64,000 bases of DNA from Brevibacterium ravenspurgense. GTDB taxonomy: Bacteria > Actinomycetota > Actinomycetes > Actinomycetales > Brevibacteriaceae. Positions within the stretch are counted from its first letter, which is position 1. Every line of letters starts with the position of its first letter. Location: NCBI RefSeq assembly GCF_001584615.1, contig NZ_LQQC01000010.1, forward strand, positions 1-64,000, read 5' to 3'. The notes under the pieces were generated by a model. That model searched no databases. It saw only the letters and a program-made list of their open reading frames with translations, and was not told the DNA's origin. Both the position numbers and the translations under genes were made by a program. Shown one piece after another: positions 16,974-26,136 of the stretch.

Positions 16974-18477
16974 GGAGTACACCGGAACCCACGACGATGA
17001 TTTCGCCCGCCGGATCAGCGAAATCAGCGATGACGACGCGCAGAAGCGGGCGGAATCGCTGCTGGCCGGTCTGCAGGAATATGACCTCGAAGACGAAGAC
17101 GCGGACCTGCTCAACGCCTATGGCGCAGGCTTTGACGATGACGACGTAGACGACGGCCCAGCGCCCGTGCTGGCCATTGTCGGCCGCCCGAACGTGGGAA
17201 AGTCGTCGTTCGTCAACCGCATTCTCGGTCGCCGCGAGGCTGTTGTAGAAGACGTCCCGGGAGTCACCCGCGACCGCGTGAGCTATCCCGCGCAGTGGGC
17301 GGGCCGTAAGATCACGCTCGTTGACACCGGCGGTTGGGACATCGACTCGAAGGGCATTGCTTCGCGCATTGCCGAACAGGCTGAAGTTGCCGTTGAGCTT
17401 GCCGACGCCGTTGTCCTCGTCGTGGACGTTCGCACGGGTGTTACGGCAACTGACGAACACATTGTGCGCATGCTGCGCCGCACCAAGAAGCCCGTCCTGC
17501 TCGCTGCGAACAAGGTCGACAGCGACAAGGATCTTTTGAGCGCGGCCGAACTGTGGTCACTGGGCATGGGGGAGCCGCACCCCATTTCCGCCATGCACGG
17601 AAACGGTGTGGCAGACCTCCTCGATGAGGTTCTGAAGATCCTGCCCGAACAGTCGCAGATCGACCAGGCCATGGAACGCGGTGGACCGCGCCGCGTGGCT
17701 CTTGTGGGCCGACCCAACGTCGGCAAGTCTTCGCTGCTGAACAAGATCGTCGGCCACAAGCGAGTGGTCGTCGACAACGAAGCCGGAACCACCCGCGACC
17801 CCGTGGATGAACTGGTGGAGCTCGGCGGGCGGCAGTGGCGCTTCATCGACACCGCCGGTATCCGCAAGCGCTCAAAGAACGCCAGCGGCTCAGAGTTCTA
17901 TGCCTCACTGCGCACCCAGACCGCGCTTGAGCGCTCCGAGGTCGCAGTGGTCCTGTTGGAGGCCAGCGAGGTCATCTCCGACCAGGACATGAAGATCATC
18001 CGCAACGTCATCGACGCCGGTCGCGGCCTCGTCGTGGCGTTCAACAAGTGGGACCTGCTGGACGATGAGCGCCGGTGGAACCTGGAACGTGAGATCGAAC
18101 GCGAGTTCGGCCACATCAGCTGGGCTCCGCGCGTCAACATCTCCGCCGAATCGGGCCGACACGTCGAAAGGCTGGTCCCGGCCATGGAAACGGCGCTTGA
18201 AAGCTGGGAGAACCGCATTCCCACCGGCAAGCTCAACGCGTTCCTGGCTGAGCTTGTCGCGGCCAACCCCCACCCGCTTCGGGGCGGCAAACAGCCGCGC
18301 ATCCTGTTCGGAACCCAGGCCGGCAGCAGGCCGCCGAAGTTCGTTCTGTTCACCACCGGCTTCCTCGATCCTGGCTATCGCCGATTCATCGAGCGGCGTC
18401 TGCGAGAGGTCTTCGACTTCGAAGGCACCCCGATTGAGATCTCCATGCGCATCCGCGAAAAGCGCAAAAAGCGCTGA
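16966..18477 (+). CDS. der: ribosome biogenesis GTPase Der (EngA)
   Basis: A 503-residue double-GTPase of 50S assembly. An acidic N-terminal extension of about 65 residues, usual in actinobacteria, precedes GTPase 1 ([24 protein letters not shown]) and GTPase 2 ([31 protein letters not shown]), then the KH-like C-terminal domain ending [11 protein letters not shown] start inside the end of cmk. Last gene of the operon; a terminator follows. Confidence 0.96.
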   Translation: MAEEYTGTHDDDFARRISEISDDDAQKRAESLLAGLQEYDLEDEDADLLNAYGAGFDDDDVDDGPAPVLAIVGRPNVGKSSFVNRILGRREAVVEDVPGVTRDRVSYPAQWAGRKITLVDTGGWDIDSKGIASRIAEQAEVAVELADAVVLVVDVRTGVTATDEHIVRMLRRTKKPVLLAANKVDSDKDLLSAAELWSLGMGEPHPISAMHGNGVADLLDEVLKILPEQSQIDQAMERGGPRRVALVGRPNVGKSSLLNKIVGHKRVVVDNEAGTTRDPVDELVELGGRQWRFIDTAGIRKRSKNASGSEFYASLRTQTALERSEVAVVLLEASEVISDQDMKIIRNVIDAGRGLVVAFNKWDLLDDERRWNLEREIEREFGHISWAPRVNISAESGRHVERLVPAMETALESWENRIPTGKLNAFLAELVAANPHPLRGGKQPRILFGTQAGSRPPKFVLFTTGFLDPGYRRFIERRLREVFDFEGTPIEISMRIREKRKKR

Positions 18478-18490
18478 GCTCCAACCGCGG

Positions 18491-18534
18491 CAGAAGGGGC
18501 CGGCGGACCATGAGCGTCCCGTCGGCCCCTTCTG
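18491..18534 (+). terminator. terminator after der
   Basis: A 12-bp perfect stem, CAGAAGGGGCCG (18491-18502) with CGGCCCCTTCTG (18523-18534), 13 nt downstream of the der stop. Only a short T-rich tail (CCTTGT). Confidence 0.8.
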
Positions 18535-18549
18535 CCTTGTGGACACCTC

Positions 18550-18579
18550 TTGCGGAAAGTTCTGACTGAGCGGTAGAAA
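18550..18579 (+). promoter_or_regulatory. candidate promoter of the reductase-thiolase pair
   Basis: TTGCGG (18550-18555) and TAGAAA (18574-18579) are separated by 18 bp, about 55 bp upstream of the SDR gene start. Confidence 0.45.
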
Positions 18580-18633
18580 AGGAAGCGCACCAGGTTTTCA
18601 GCAAAGACGCAGAACCACCAGGAGGAATGATCT

Positions 18634-19383
18634 ATGGCGCGCACAGCAATCGTCACCGGAGCCGCCCGCGGAATCGGTGCGGCAACAGCAAAACGACTCG
18701 CAGCTGACGGTCACAAGGTCGCGGTATTCGATCTGAAGGAAGAAGACACACGCGACACAGTTGAGGCGATCAAAGCGGCAGGGTGCGAAGCCATCGGCAT
18801 CGGCGCTGACGTGTCGGATGAAGAACAGGTGCAGGCGGCGGTGAAGAAAACTGCTGAGGAACTCGGCCCGCCCACGGTCCTGGTCAACAACGCCGGCATC
18901 ATTCTGGACAATCTGCTGTTTAAGATGCCGCTGCACGACTTCCAGAAGGTGCTCGCCGTGCACCTGGAGGGCAACTTCCTCATGACGAAGGCATGCCAGG
19001 AGTACATGGTGGCTGCGAAGTTCGGCCGCATCATCTCGCTGAGCTCCACGTCGGCACTGGGCAACCGCGGTCAGTCGAACTATGCGGCCGCAAAGGCCGG
19101 CGTGCAGGGGCTGACGAAGACCTACGCGATTGAACTGGGCAAGTTCGGGGTGACCGCCAACGCAATTGCCCCAGGATTCATCCAGACCGACATGACGAAG
19201 GCCACCGCCGAACGCGTGGGCATGGACTTTGATTCGTTCGTCGAACGCGCCGTCAGTGCCATCCCTGTGGGTCGCGGCGGTGTGCCCGAGGACATTGCCA
19301 ACGCTGCGGCGTTCTTCGCTTCGGAAGCCAGCGGATTCGTGTCCGGTCAGGTTCTCTACGTTGCCGGCGGACCCCGCGGCTGA
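18634..19383 (+). CDS. fabG: 3-oxoacyl-ACP reductase FabG-like short-chain dehydrogenase
   Basis: A 249-residue SDR enzyme. Cofactor loop [15 protein letters not shown] is near the start, NNAGI follows, and the catalytic Ser-Tyr-Lys is in [29 protein letters not shown] sits 10 nt before the ATG. It precedes a thiolase, so it may reduce 3-ketoacyl-CoA or acetoacetyl-CoA in fatty acid or storage polymer metabolism as well as 3-oxoacyl-ACP. The last codons and the stop lie in an 18-bp tandem repeat. Confidence 0.88.
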   Translation: MARTAIVTGAARGIGAATAKRLAADGHKVAVFDLKEEDTRDTVEAIKAAGCEAIGIGADVSDEEQVQAAVKKTAEELGPPTVLVNNAGIILDNLLFKMPLHDFQKVLAVHLEGNFLMTKACQEYMVAAKFGRIISLSSTSALGNRGQSNYAAAKAGVQGLTKTYAIELGKFGVTANAIAPGFIQTDMTKATAERVGMDFDSFVERAVSAIPVGRGGVPEDIANAAAFFASEASGFVSGQVLYVAGGPRG

Positions 19384-19443
19384 GCCGGACCCCGCGGCTG
19401 AGCCGGACCCCGCGGCTGAGCCGGACCCCGCGGCTGAGCCGGA
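19369..19443 (+). repeat. 18-bp tandem repeat across the fabG stop codon
   Basis: Four perfect copies of GGACCCCGCGGCTGAGCC (19369-19386, 19387-19404, 19405-19422, 19423-19440) plus the first three bases of a fifth. The first copy holds the final Gly-Pro-Arg-Gly codons and TGA stop of the reductase. Every further copy repeats the same in-frame TGA. Confidence 0.95.
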
Positions 19444-19481
19444 AACCACTGGACCAGCCCCCATCCCACACAGGAGGACAC

Positions 19482-20684
19482 ATGACAGACGCAGTCATCG
19501 TTTCGACAGCGCGCACACCGATCGGCAAGGCCTACCGGGGCGCTTTCAACAACACCATGCCGCAGGAGCTTGCCGGCCACGCCATTAAGCACGCGGTCCA
19601 GCGAGCAGGCTTGGAAGGCCCTGAAGTCGACGACGTCATTCTCGGTGCGGCCGTCCAGCACGGTGCCCAGAGCACCAACCTGGGCCGCCAGGCCGCCATC
19701 CGGGCGGGCCTTCCCACCTCGGTTGCCGGTATGACGATCGACCGGCAGTGCGCTTCCGGCCTTATGGCGATTGCCACGGCGGCCAAGCAGATCATCGTCG
19801 ACGGCTTCGACATCGCCGTCGGCGGGGGAGTCGAATCGATTTCGCTGGTCCAGAACGAACACTTCGCCGACCAGTACCGCTCCCGTGACCCGTGGTTTGC
19901 CGAGCACCAGCCGGACCTCTACATGCCGATGCTGAAAACCGCAGAGGTCGTCGCCGCACGCTACGGTGTGTCCCGCGAAGTGCAGGACGAATACTCCTAC
20001 CAGTCGCAGATGCGCACCGCCGCAGCACAGGAGGCAGGACGCTTCGATGACGAAATCGTCCCGCTGCCGTCGGTCAAGCTGGTCCAGGACAAAGAGACCA
20101 AAGAGATCTCCGAAGTCGAAACCGTCCTGGAGCACGATGAGGGCAACCGCCCCTCCACCACACTGGAAGGACTGGCGGGACTGAACCCCGTTCTGCCGCC
20201 GGGGGACTACTCCGACAACCCGACGATCACCGCAGGCAATGCTTCACAGCTGTCCGACGGCGCTTCGGCCTCCGTCCTCATGTCCGCAGAAGAAGCATCC
20301 CGCCGTGGGCTTGAGCCCCTGGGCATCTACCGCGGCATTGCGGTTGCCGGTCTGGACCCGGACGAAATGGGCATCGGGCCGGTCTACGCCGTGCCCAAAC
20401 TGCTCAAACAGCACGGTCTGACGGTTGACGACATTGGCCTGTGGGAACTCAATGAGGCCTTCGCGGTGCAGGCTCTGTACTGCCGTGACCGCTTGGGTAT
20501 TGACCCGGAGAAGTTCAACGTCAACGGCGGAGCGATCTCGGTGGGCCACCCGTACGGCATGTCCGGTGCCCGCCTCACCGGCCACGCTCTGCTTGAGGGC
20601 AAGCGCCGCGGAGCCAAGTACGTTGTCGTCACGATGTGCGTCGGCGGCGGTATGGGTGCTGCTGGTCTGTTCGAAGTCGCCTAA
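19482..20684 (+). CDS. acetyl-CoA C-acyltransferase (thiolase)
   Basis: A 400-residue thiolase. The acylation Cys is in [24 protein letters not shown] carries the active His, and [13 protein letters not shown] carries the second Cys. The ATG follows AGGAGGACAC. With the neighbouring reductase and nearby acyl-CoA ligase and thioesterase it suggests fatty-acid breakdown or acetoacetyl-CoA formation. Degradative versus biosynthetic direction cannot be told from sequence. Confidence 0.92.
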   Translation: MTDAVIVSTARTPIGKAYRGAFNNTMPQELAGHAIKHAVQRAGLEGPEVDDVILGAAVQHGAQSTNLGRQAAIRAGLPTSVAGMTIDRQCASGLMAIATAAKQIIVDGFDIAVGGGVESISLVQNEHFADQYRSRDPWFAEHQPDLYMPMLKTAEVVAARYGVSREVQDEYSYQSQMRTAAAQEAGRFDDEIVPLPSVKLVQDKETKEISEVETVLEHDEGNRPSTTLEGLAGLNPVLPPGDYSDNPTITAGNASQLSDGASASVLMSAEEASRRGLEPLGIYRGIAVAGLDPDEMGIGPVYAVPKLLKQHGLTVDDIGLWELNEAFAVQALYCRDRLGIDPEKFNVNGGAISVGHPYGMSGARLTGHALLEGKRRGAKYVVVTMCVGGGMGAAGLFEVA

Positions 20685-20744
20685 CGCGCAAGCAGGGTGA
20701 ATGAGCCTCACCGACTCATCCGGCTCACTCTGAACACAGCAGCT

Positions 20745-20776
20745 GCGCCCCGGATCTTGGAAAAGATCCGGGGCGC
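20745..20776 (+). terminator. terminator after thiolase
   Basis: A 14-bp perfect stem, GCGCCCCGGATCTT (20745-20758) with AAGATCCGGGGCGC (20763-20776), 4-nt loop. It probably serves both strands, since a broken gene ends at 20783 on the other strand. Confidence 0.85.
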
Positions 20777-20782
20777 ACTTTG

Positions 20783-21004
20783 TCAGTCCTTTGCCCCGGT
20801 GCGCACTTTTGGCAGGAATCCGTGCAGCGTCAGCAGGGTTCCGCAGAAAATCGAGAAGAAGACCCAACGATAGAAGAATGTCAGGAAGTCGTTTATGTCG
20901 TACATTTCTTCGCCGCTGGCATCGACGATCACATTATTGCCGCTGACGACTGTTTCGCCCGGTGATGGTTTTTCAACGACGGCTTCGCCTGTGAGGTACT
21001 GACC
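20783..21004 (-). pseudogene. C-terminal fragment of a membrane protein, cut by the IS element
   Basis: On the reverse strand an open frame of 73 codons reads toward the terminator. It encodes a hydrophilic stretch (GEAVVEKPSPGETVVSG), then DINDFLTFFYRW and a hydrophobic helix ending in a short basic tail and TGA. There is no start codon at its head. The frame is closed by TAA at 21005-21007, where the IS-derived sequence begins. It looks like the tail of an integral membrane protein whose 5' part is lost. Family not recognised. Confidence 0.5.
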
Positions 21005-22029
21005 TTATTCCAGGAACAGCTTCTCACAAGGGGCGTTGTAGATCAGAGGCGTCAGGTGGTGGTTGCAACGCCTGATTTCTTGTGGAGGGTGTTGTGCTGT
21101 GTTCGATGTTTGTGTGGTGGATGGATCATGATGCGGTGGCTCGGTTCTGGCAGGGTTGGCCTATGAGAGCGTCGTATGAAGATGTAGGGCTGTTGGAAAC
21201 GGCGGCTTTGCGGTATTCGGCTTCTGTGGGTGGGATGAAACCACCGGCGTGGAAGAATCCGCGGCGGTTGTTGTCGTATGAGGAGCGCTGTCAGATTCAG
21301 GCGCTGCTGGCGACTGGTTTATCGATTCGAAAGGTTGCTGCTCAGTTAGGGCGTGCGCCGTCAACGATCAGTCGTGAGATTCGGAATAACACGTATGCGA
21401 AAACCCGTCATCAATTCCGGGCTGCACGAGCGCATCGTTCAGCGTGGAATGCTCGTCGCCGGCCGAAACCGTCGAAGTTCGCAGCTGATCAGCGTTTGCG
21501 TCAGTGGGTGCAGCAGCGGCTGGATGAGAACTATTCTCCAGGACAGATTGTGGGACGCTTACAGTGTGAATTGAAAGCCCGGCTGCGCACAGGCCGATCA
21601 GTGCGCAAACCTCGTCGTACCGGTGGCGGGAAACGGGGACAGAACAAGAACATGATCAATATCAGCCAGCGACCTGAAGACGCTGGGCTGCGCAGCGTGC
21701 CAGGCCATTGGGAAGGCGATCTGATTATCGGCAAGAACGGCGCGTCATGCATCGGAACAGTCGTTGAGCGCTACTCGAATTACCTGCTCTTGATTTGGAT
21801 GGAACCCGCGAAAAGCAGGATTGATGCGTTCTGTGAAGGGTTGGTAGAGAAATTAGGAGCTCTGCCGGAGAACTTGAAGCAGTCCCTGACATGGGATCAA
21901 GGCAAAGAAATGGCTGAGCATCCACATACCCGCAGACCTTGAGTACGTAGAAAACCACATGAACAACCGACCACGCGCCCGCTTGGAATTCCAGAAACGG
22001 ATCGATTCCAACTACAAGAAATTCTATAG
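21005..22029 (+). mobile_element. degenerate IS30-family insertion sequence
   Basis: The segment carries a truncated IS30-type transposase with a hairpin just before it (ATCAGAGGCGT near 21042-21052 against ACGCCTGAT near 21068-21076). It also carries a short out-of-frame remnant of the transposase C-terminus. I could not identify a matching pair of terminal inverted repeats, so the boundaries are approximate and the right end is probably deleted. Codon use is visibly more AT-rich than in neighbouring genes. Confidence 0.6.
21094..21942 (+). pseudogene. IS30-family transposase, truncated before the catalytic Glu
   Basis: The N-terminal helix-turn-helix is intact (YEERCQIQALLATGLSIRKVAAQLGRAP with STISREIRNN). 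The DDE domain has its first two acidic residues in GHWEGDLIIGK and TWDQGKEMAEH, then the frame ends after a few unrelated residues (HTRRP). The final Glu and last 100 or so residues of the family are missing. In the +1 frame from 21935 the sequence reads PADLEYVENHMNNRPRARL, resembling the NNRPR-L motif near the C-terminus of IS30 transposases. An internal deletion with frameshift would explain this. Start uncertain (GTG 21082, GTG 21094 or ATG 21106). Confidence 0.75.
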
Positions 22030-22380
22030 GTGTCGACGATGGAAAATGCCGATATTGTTTGGTTTCAACTCTGCGGAAAATCAGCGCTGTCCGACCTGGG
22101 AGTCGAAGGATTCGGTCTCTACGACATCGACTTCTACGACCGCGACGGCACACCCATCGAAGGCTACACAGGGTTCACCGTCGACATCACTGGTCACAGC
22201 GAATTCACCTCCCTGCACTGGCATCAAGGCCTTCGCAACGAATGGTTCTTGACCACTCAACAGGTACTCGATGGACTCTACGAGCGTGGTATTGACGGAT
22301 TCGAAACTGGCCGCGTGCCACGAAAGTGGATCCCACCATGGAAGCCCGGTGGCACCCCTCCGTTACAGCAGACTGACTAG
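22030..22380 (+). CDS. orphan hypothetical protein next to the IS remnant
   Basis: A 116-residue soluble protein, rich in aromatic and acidic residues (FGLYDIDFYDRDGTPIEGY, SLHWHQGLRNEWF), with a Trp/Pro-rich end (RKWIPPWKPGGTPP). No signal peptide or membrane segment. Start is GTG 22030 or ATG 22039; no good RBS. I do not recognise the family. Its place between an IS remnant and a long palindrome suggests acquired cargo. It could be an immunity protein or a gene fragment, but neither is shown. Confidence 0.45.
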   Translation: MSTMENADIVWFQLCGKSALSDLGVEGFGLYDIDFYDRDGTPIEGYTGFTVDITGHSEFTSLHWHQGLRNEWFLTTQQVLDGLYERGIDGFETGRVPRKWIPPWKPGGTPPLQQTD

Positions 22381-22392
22381 GCAGGCATCGAA

Positions 22393-22447
22393 GAAGGAGG
22401 CTCCGCCTCGGCAGCCCACAAGGCAGCGCCGAGGCGGAGCCTCCTTC
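22393..22447. terminator. 20-bp perfect inverted repeat
   Basis: Arms at 22393-22412 and 22428-22447 are perfectly complementary, starting GAAGGAGGCTCC, with a 15-nt loop. It begins 13 nt after the preceding stop codon, so a terminator role is likely, though no T-run follows. Confidence 0.65.
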
Positions 22448-22503
22448 ACCTCTCACCTGCAGCGAGCAGCACCCACGGTGCGGTTTCAACGTATTTGCAT
22501 CTG

Positions 22504-22531
22504 TTGCCGCCCACGGAGCATGTCCTATTGT
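22504..22531 (+). promoter_or_regulatory. candidate promoter of acyl-CoA ligase gene
   Basis: TTGCCG (22504-22509) and TATTGT (22526-22531) with a 16-bp spacer, about 75 bp before the ATG at 22606. Confidence 0.4.
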
Positions 22532-22605
22532 GTGAGAAGCGAAGGCCCTGCGCCGGCGCCCCAACCCACTGATCCACCCGTTCACAAAGACGTGAAAGGA
22601 CGACA

Positions 22606-24300
22606 ATGAGCTGGTTTGACGAACGCCCATGGTTGAAGACCGGTGCGCAGCACGAAGGCTATGGCCGCCCGATTCCCGACACCACGATGCTTCATCTGCT
22701 TGACGAGGCGGTGCGCACCACTTCTGATGGTCCCGCGATCCGCTACTGGGGCACGACCATCACCTACCGTGAATTCGACGCCTACGCACGGGCTTTTGCA
22801 CAGGTTCTTGCCGACGGCGGCTTCGGGGCCGGCGACAGGCTGGGCCTGTACATGCAGAACGTGCCGGCGTTCCCGATTGCGGTGTTTGCCGCATGGAAGC
22901 TCGGCGGTCAGGTGGTTCCGCTCAACCCCATGTATCGGGGTGAACTCGAACACATCTTCAACGACTCGCAGCCTAAGGCGATTGTCGTGTCCGCTCACGC
23001 CTGGAACGACAGGGTCGCGCAGTGGGCGCAGCACATCCCGCAGATCTTCACCGTCAGCGAAGACGACTTCATCACCGGCCAGCTGCCGCCTGCAATTGCG
23101 CCGCTGATGCAGAACACGGACACCGGCCAGACTGACTTCCTCACCGCCATCCGAACGGTCCTCGAGAGCGGAAACACCGACAGTGTTCCCACTGAACCCC
23201 CGGTCGGCCCAAAAGACCCGGCAATGATCGGCTACACCTCGGGAACGTCCGGCCGTTCCAAAGGTGCCGAGATCCTGCACGTGGGCATCGCCCACAACGC
23301 CCAGATGGCGAAAATCCAGAACGGCTACGGTCCGGAGCACTCCTACTTCACCCTGGCTCCGGTCTTCCACATTACGGGCTTCGTCACCCAGATGCTCGCG
23401 GCTGTTGCGTGCGCGAGCACGCTCGTCATGAATTACCGGTTCGAACCGTCTTCGGTGTTGCGCATGCTGCGTGAAGAGAAGCCGCACGCTATGGCCGGCC
23501 CGGCAACTGCGTTCCTCGCACTCTTGGCCCACCCTGAGTTCACCGGCACTGAGTTCGACAGCTTCACTGCGATCAACTCCGGTGGAGCACCCGTACCGGA
23601 AGCGCTCGTTGAAAAGTTCGAAGAGCGCACGGGACACTACGTCGGTCAGGGCTACGGCCTGACGGAAACCTCCGGCCAATCCGCCGCTGTGCCGCAGGGA
23701 ATGCGCGCACCCGTTGACGAAAAGACCGGTACTCTGTCTGCTGGCCTGCCGCTGGCGGCCACGATGTATCGGATCATCGACCTTGACGGCAAAGAAGTCG
23801 GCCCCGGCGAGGTCGGAGAAATCTGTGTGAGCGGTCCCATCATCGCACGGTCCTACCTCAACAATCCCGAAGCCACCGCGGCCAATATTCCCGGCGGCGA
23901 ACTGCGCACCGGGGACGTGGGCTACATGAACGAGGACGGCTGGCTGTTCATCATCGACCGCGTGAAGGACATGATCAACAGTTCTGGCTACAAGGTGTGG
24001 CCGCGCGAGGTCGAAGACGTCCTGTACCGGCATCCCGCCGTGATGGAAGCAGCCGTCGTCGGCGCTCCCGATGAGTACCGGGGCGAAACCGTCGCTGCTT
24101 TTGTCAGCCTCAAAGACGGTCAGCAGGCAAGCGAGGACGAACTCATCGCCTTCTGCCGGGAACGCCTCGCTGCTTACAAGGCTCCGCACAGCGTGACGTT
24201 CATCGATGAGGTTCCGAAGAACGCCAGCGGCAAGATTCTGCGCCGTGAGGTCCGTCGCACGGCTGCCGAAGCCGCTGAAGCCGCCGGCACTGCCGGCTGA
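22606..24300 (+). CDS. acyl-CoA synthetase / AMP-dependent ligase
   Basis: A 564-residue adenylate-forming ligase. The phosphate loop YTSGTSGRSKGAE, YGLTETSG, and GDVGYMNEDGWLFIIDRVKD (hinge and nucleotide motif) are all present, with the acyl-transfer Lys in NASGKILRREV. This fits a long- or medium-chain fatty acyl-CoA ligase that activates fatty acids with ATP and CoA. AAAGGA lies upstream of the ATG. The C-terminal tail is Ala/Glu-rich. Chain-length preference is not predictable here. Confidence 0.88.
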   Translation: MSWFDERPWLKTGAQHEGYGRPIPDTTMLHLLDEAVRTTSDGPAIRYWGTTITYREFDAYARAFAQVLADGGFGAGDRLGLYMQNVPAFPIAVFAAWKLGGQVVPLNPMYRGELEHIFNDSQPKAIVVSAHAWNDRVAQWAQHIPQIFTVSEDDFITGQLPPAIAPLMQNTDTGQTDFLTAIRTVLESGNTDSVPTEPPVGPKDPAMIGYTSGTSGRSKGAEILHVGIAHNAQMAKIQNGYGPEHSYFTLAPVFHITGFVTQMLAAVACASTLVMNYRFEPSSVLRMLREEKPHAMAGPATAFLALLAHPEFTGTEFDSFTAINSGGAPVPEALVEKFEERTGHYVGQGYGLTETSGQSAAVPQGMRAPVDEKTGTLSAGLPLAATMYRIIDLDGKEVGPGEVGEICVSGPIIARSYLNNPEATAANIPGGELRTGDVGYMNEDGWLFIIDRVKDMINSSGYKVWPREVEDVLYRHPAVMEAAVVGAPDEYRGETVAAFVSLKDGQQASEDELIAFCRERLAAYKAPHSVTFIDEVPKNASGKILRREVRRTAAEAAEAAGTAG

Positions 24301-24397
24301 CGCGTCACTGCATCCACCACCGCACGCGCCGGTATTCCGGAAGCATCAAGCCTTTCGGGAGACCGGCGCTGTCATGCGGGGCGCTAGACTTTCGGCG

Positions 24398-25720
24398 ATG
24401 TCACAACCGCCTGTCTCTCTTAACCGCGAAATCATCCGGCTGGCCCTGCCCGCGCTCGGTGCGTTGGCCGCGGAACCTGTTTTTCTTCTGGCTGACACCG
24501 CGATGGTGGGCCACCTGGGTGCTGATGCTCTGGGCAGCTTGGCCGTTGCCGGTGCTGTCGTCCAGACCGTTCTGGGGCTCATGATCTTTCTGGCTTACGC
24601 CACGACCCCGCGGGTTGCACGCAGGCTCGGCCGCGGTGACACCCGAGGCGCCGTTTCGGCCGGTTTCGACGGCATGTGGTTGGCTCTTGTCACCTCCGCG
24701 GTGCTGCTCGCGGCGGGTCTGCCTTTTCTGGAGAGCGTCGTAAAGCTCATCGGTCCGGCTCCCGAGGTGGTGCCGGGCGCGGTCTCGTATCTCACGATTT
24801 CGTGGTGGGGGCTTCCGTTCATGCTCGTCGTCATTGCGGCTACGGGCCTTCTGCGGGGTCTGCAGGATACGCGCACCCCGCTGATAGTCGCTGTCGGCGG
24901 TTTCGGGGTCAACATCGCGCTGAACGCCCTTTTCATCTACGGGCTCGACATGGGGGTTGCCGGTTCTGCTTTGGGGACGGTGACTGCCCACGGGCTCATG
25001 TGCACCGTGTATGTGGTTATCGCTTTTCGCGCAGCAACCCGGTACGGGGCAAGTCTGCGGCCCGACTGGGCGGGCGTGCTGTTTGCAGCCCGCACCTCCG
25101 GATGGCTGCTGCTGCGCAATGCGGCTCTGCGGACTGCGCTCATCATCCTGGTGAGCCTCGCTGCCGTGCGCGGCACGGCTGAACTCGCCGCCCTGCAGAT
25201 CGCGCAGACGCTCTTCAATTCTCTGGCGCTCGTGCTTGATTCGCTGGCCATAGCGGGTCAGGCTCTCGTGGGCCTGCAGATAGGCCGGCGGGATCGGGCG
25301 ATGGTCCACGCAGTCAACCGCCGTCTGGTTCTGTGGGGAGTGGGCTTCGGCTGCATTGTCGGAGCACTCCTCGCCGCGGTATCACCGTGGGTGGGCCTTT
25401 TCTTCACGTCAGACCCGCAGGTCATCGACATCACGCTGCAGCTGGTGATCGTGTTGGCCATCAGCCTGCCGTTGGCCGGCTATGTCTTCACAATCGACGG
25501 CATCCTCATGGGGGCAGAGGATGCCCGCTACCTGGCGCTTGCTCAAGTGGGTGCCTGTGCGGGCTTCGCAGTTTTGGCTTTCACCGCGGAAGCCCTGTGG
25601 CCGAGCATCGTGGTGCTGTGGGCGTGCTTTGCCATCGGCTTCGTGGCCTTCCGCGCAATCGGCCTGGGTGTGCGCATGCGGGAGGACACGTGGATCATCC
25701 GCGCGGAGAGGCTACAGTGA
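24398..25720 (+). CDS. MATE family efflux transporter (DinF-like)
   Basis: A 440-residue membrane protein with about 12 hydrophobic helices. The opening LNREIIRLALPALGALAAEPVFLLADTAMVGHLG is the MATE signature, with the repeat of the fold in the second half. MATE proteins export cationic drugs or metabolites using proton or sodium gradients. The ATG at 24398 is preferred over upstream in-frame starts. TAGACT at 24385-24390 lies 7 nt before it and there is no RBS, so the mRNA is probably leaderless. Confidence 0.88.
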   Translation: MSQPPVSLNREIIRLALPALGALAAEPVFLLADTAMVGHLGADALGSLAVAGAVVQTVLGLMIFLAYATTPRVARRLGRGDTRGAVSAGFDGMWLALVTSAVLLAAGLPFLESVVKLIGPAPEVVPGAVSYLTISWWGLPFMLVVIAATGLLRGLQDTRTPLIVAVGGFGVNIALNALFIYGLDMGVAGSALGTVTAHGLMCTVYVVIAFRAATRYGASLRPDWAGVLFAARTSGWLLLRNAALRTALIILVSLAAVRGTAELAALQIAQTLFNSLALVLDSLAIAGQALVGLQIGRRDRAMVHAVNRRLVLWGVGFGCIVGALLAAVSPWVGLFFTSDPQVIDITLQLVIVLAISLPLAGYVFTIDGILMGAEDARYLALAQVGACAGFAVLAFTAEALWPSIVVLWACFAIGFVAFRAIGLGVRMREDTWIIRAERLQ

Positions 25721-26136
25721 GTGCCATGGACATCACACCTCTTGAACCCGGCAGCGAAGAACAGCTGCGTCCCTTTGCGGACATGGTTCCCGGTGCGCCC
25801 GCTGACTGCGATCAGGGGCTCGTTGCCCGCGTTTCGGGTCAGCCTGTCGGAGCGGCGTGGCTGAAAGACGACGGCCCGGCAGCAGCGGGCTTTGTCGGTG
25901 AGGGCATTCCGCAGGTCTATGTCGCCGTTGCCGAAGAACACCAGGGCGAAGGGCTTGGCACGAAGCTTCTGGGCGGAGTGCTGTCACTTGCCCGCATGTC
26001 CGGGGCACCCGCTGTGAGCGCTGCAATAGCCGAAGCGAACGAAGCTCAGGAGCTCTTCGGCCGGCTGGGCTTCACGGACGTGGGCTTCGGCGAGGGCACA
26101 TATGTACTGTTAGCCGACCTCGGCGAGCGCTCATGA
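25717..26136 (+). CDS. GNAT-family N-acetyltransferase
   Basis: A 139-residue GNAT protein. Motif A is VAVAEEHQGEGLGTKLLGGVLSLARM, with the Q/R-x-x-G-x-G/A pyrophosphate loop in QGEGLG; NEAQELFGRLGF is the usual motif B. The GTG at 25717 overlaps the MATE stop (GTGA); an alternative ATG at 25726 removes three residues. Substrate unknown. Coupling to an exporter gene hints at modification of the exported compound, which is inference only. Confidence 0.82.
   Translation: MSAMDITPLEPGSEEQLRPFADMVPGAPADCDQGLVARVSGQPVGAAWLKDDGPAAAGFVGEGIPQVYVAVAEEHQGEGLGTKLLGGVLSLARMSGAPAVSAAIAEANEAQELFGRLGFTDVGFGEGTYVLLADLGERS

Noticed and set aside
19369..19443. Short tandem repeat considered as a CRISPR array
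   Set aside because: Units are directly adjacent with no spacers, and no cas genes are present.
22582..24189. 535-codon reverse-strand open frame
   Set aside because: It lies entirely antisense to the acyl-CoA ligase, which has all family motifs. The reverse frame is open only because of high third-position GC.
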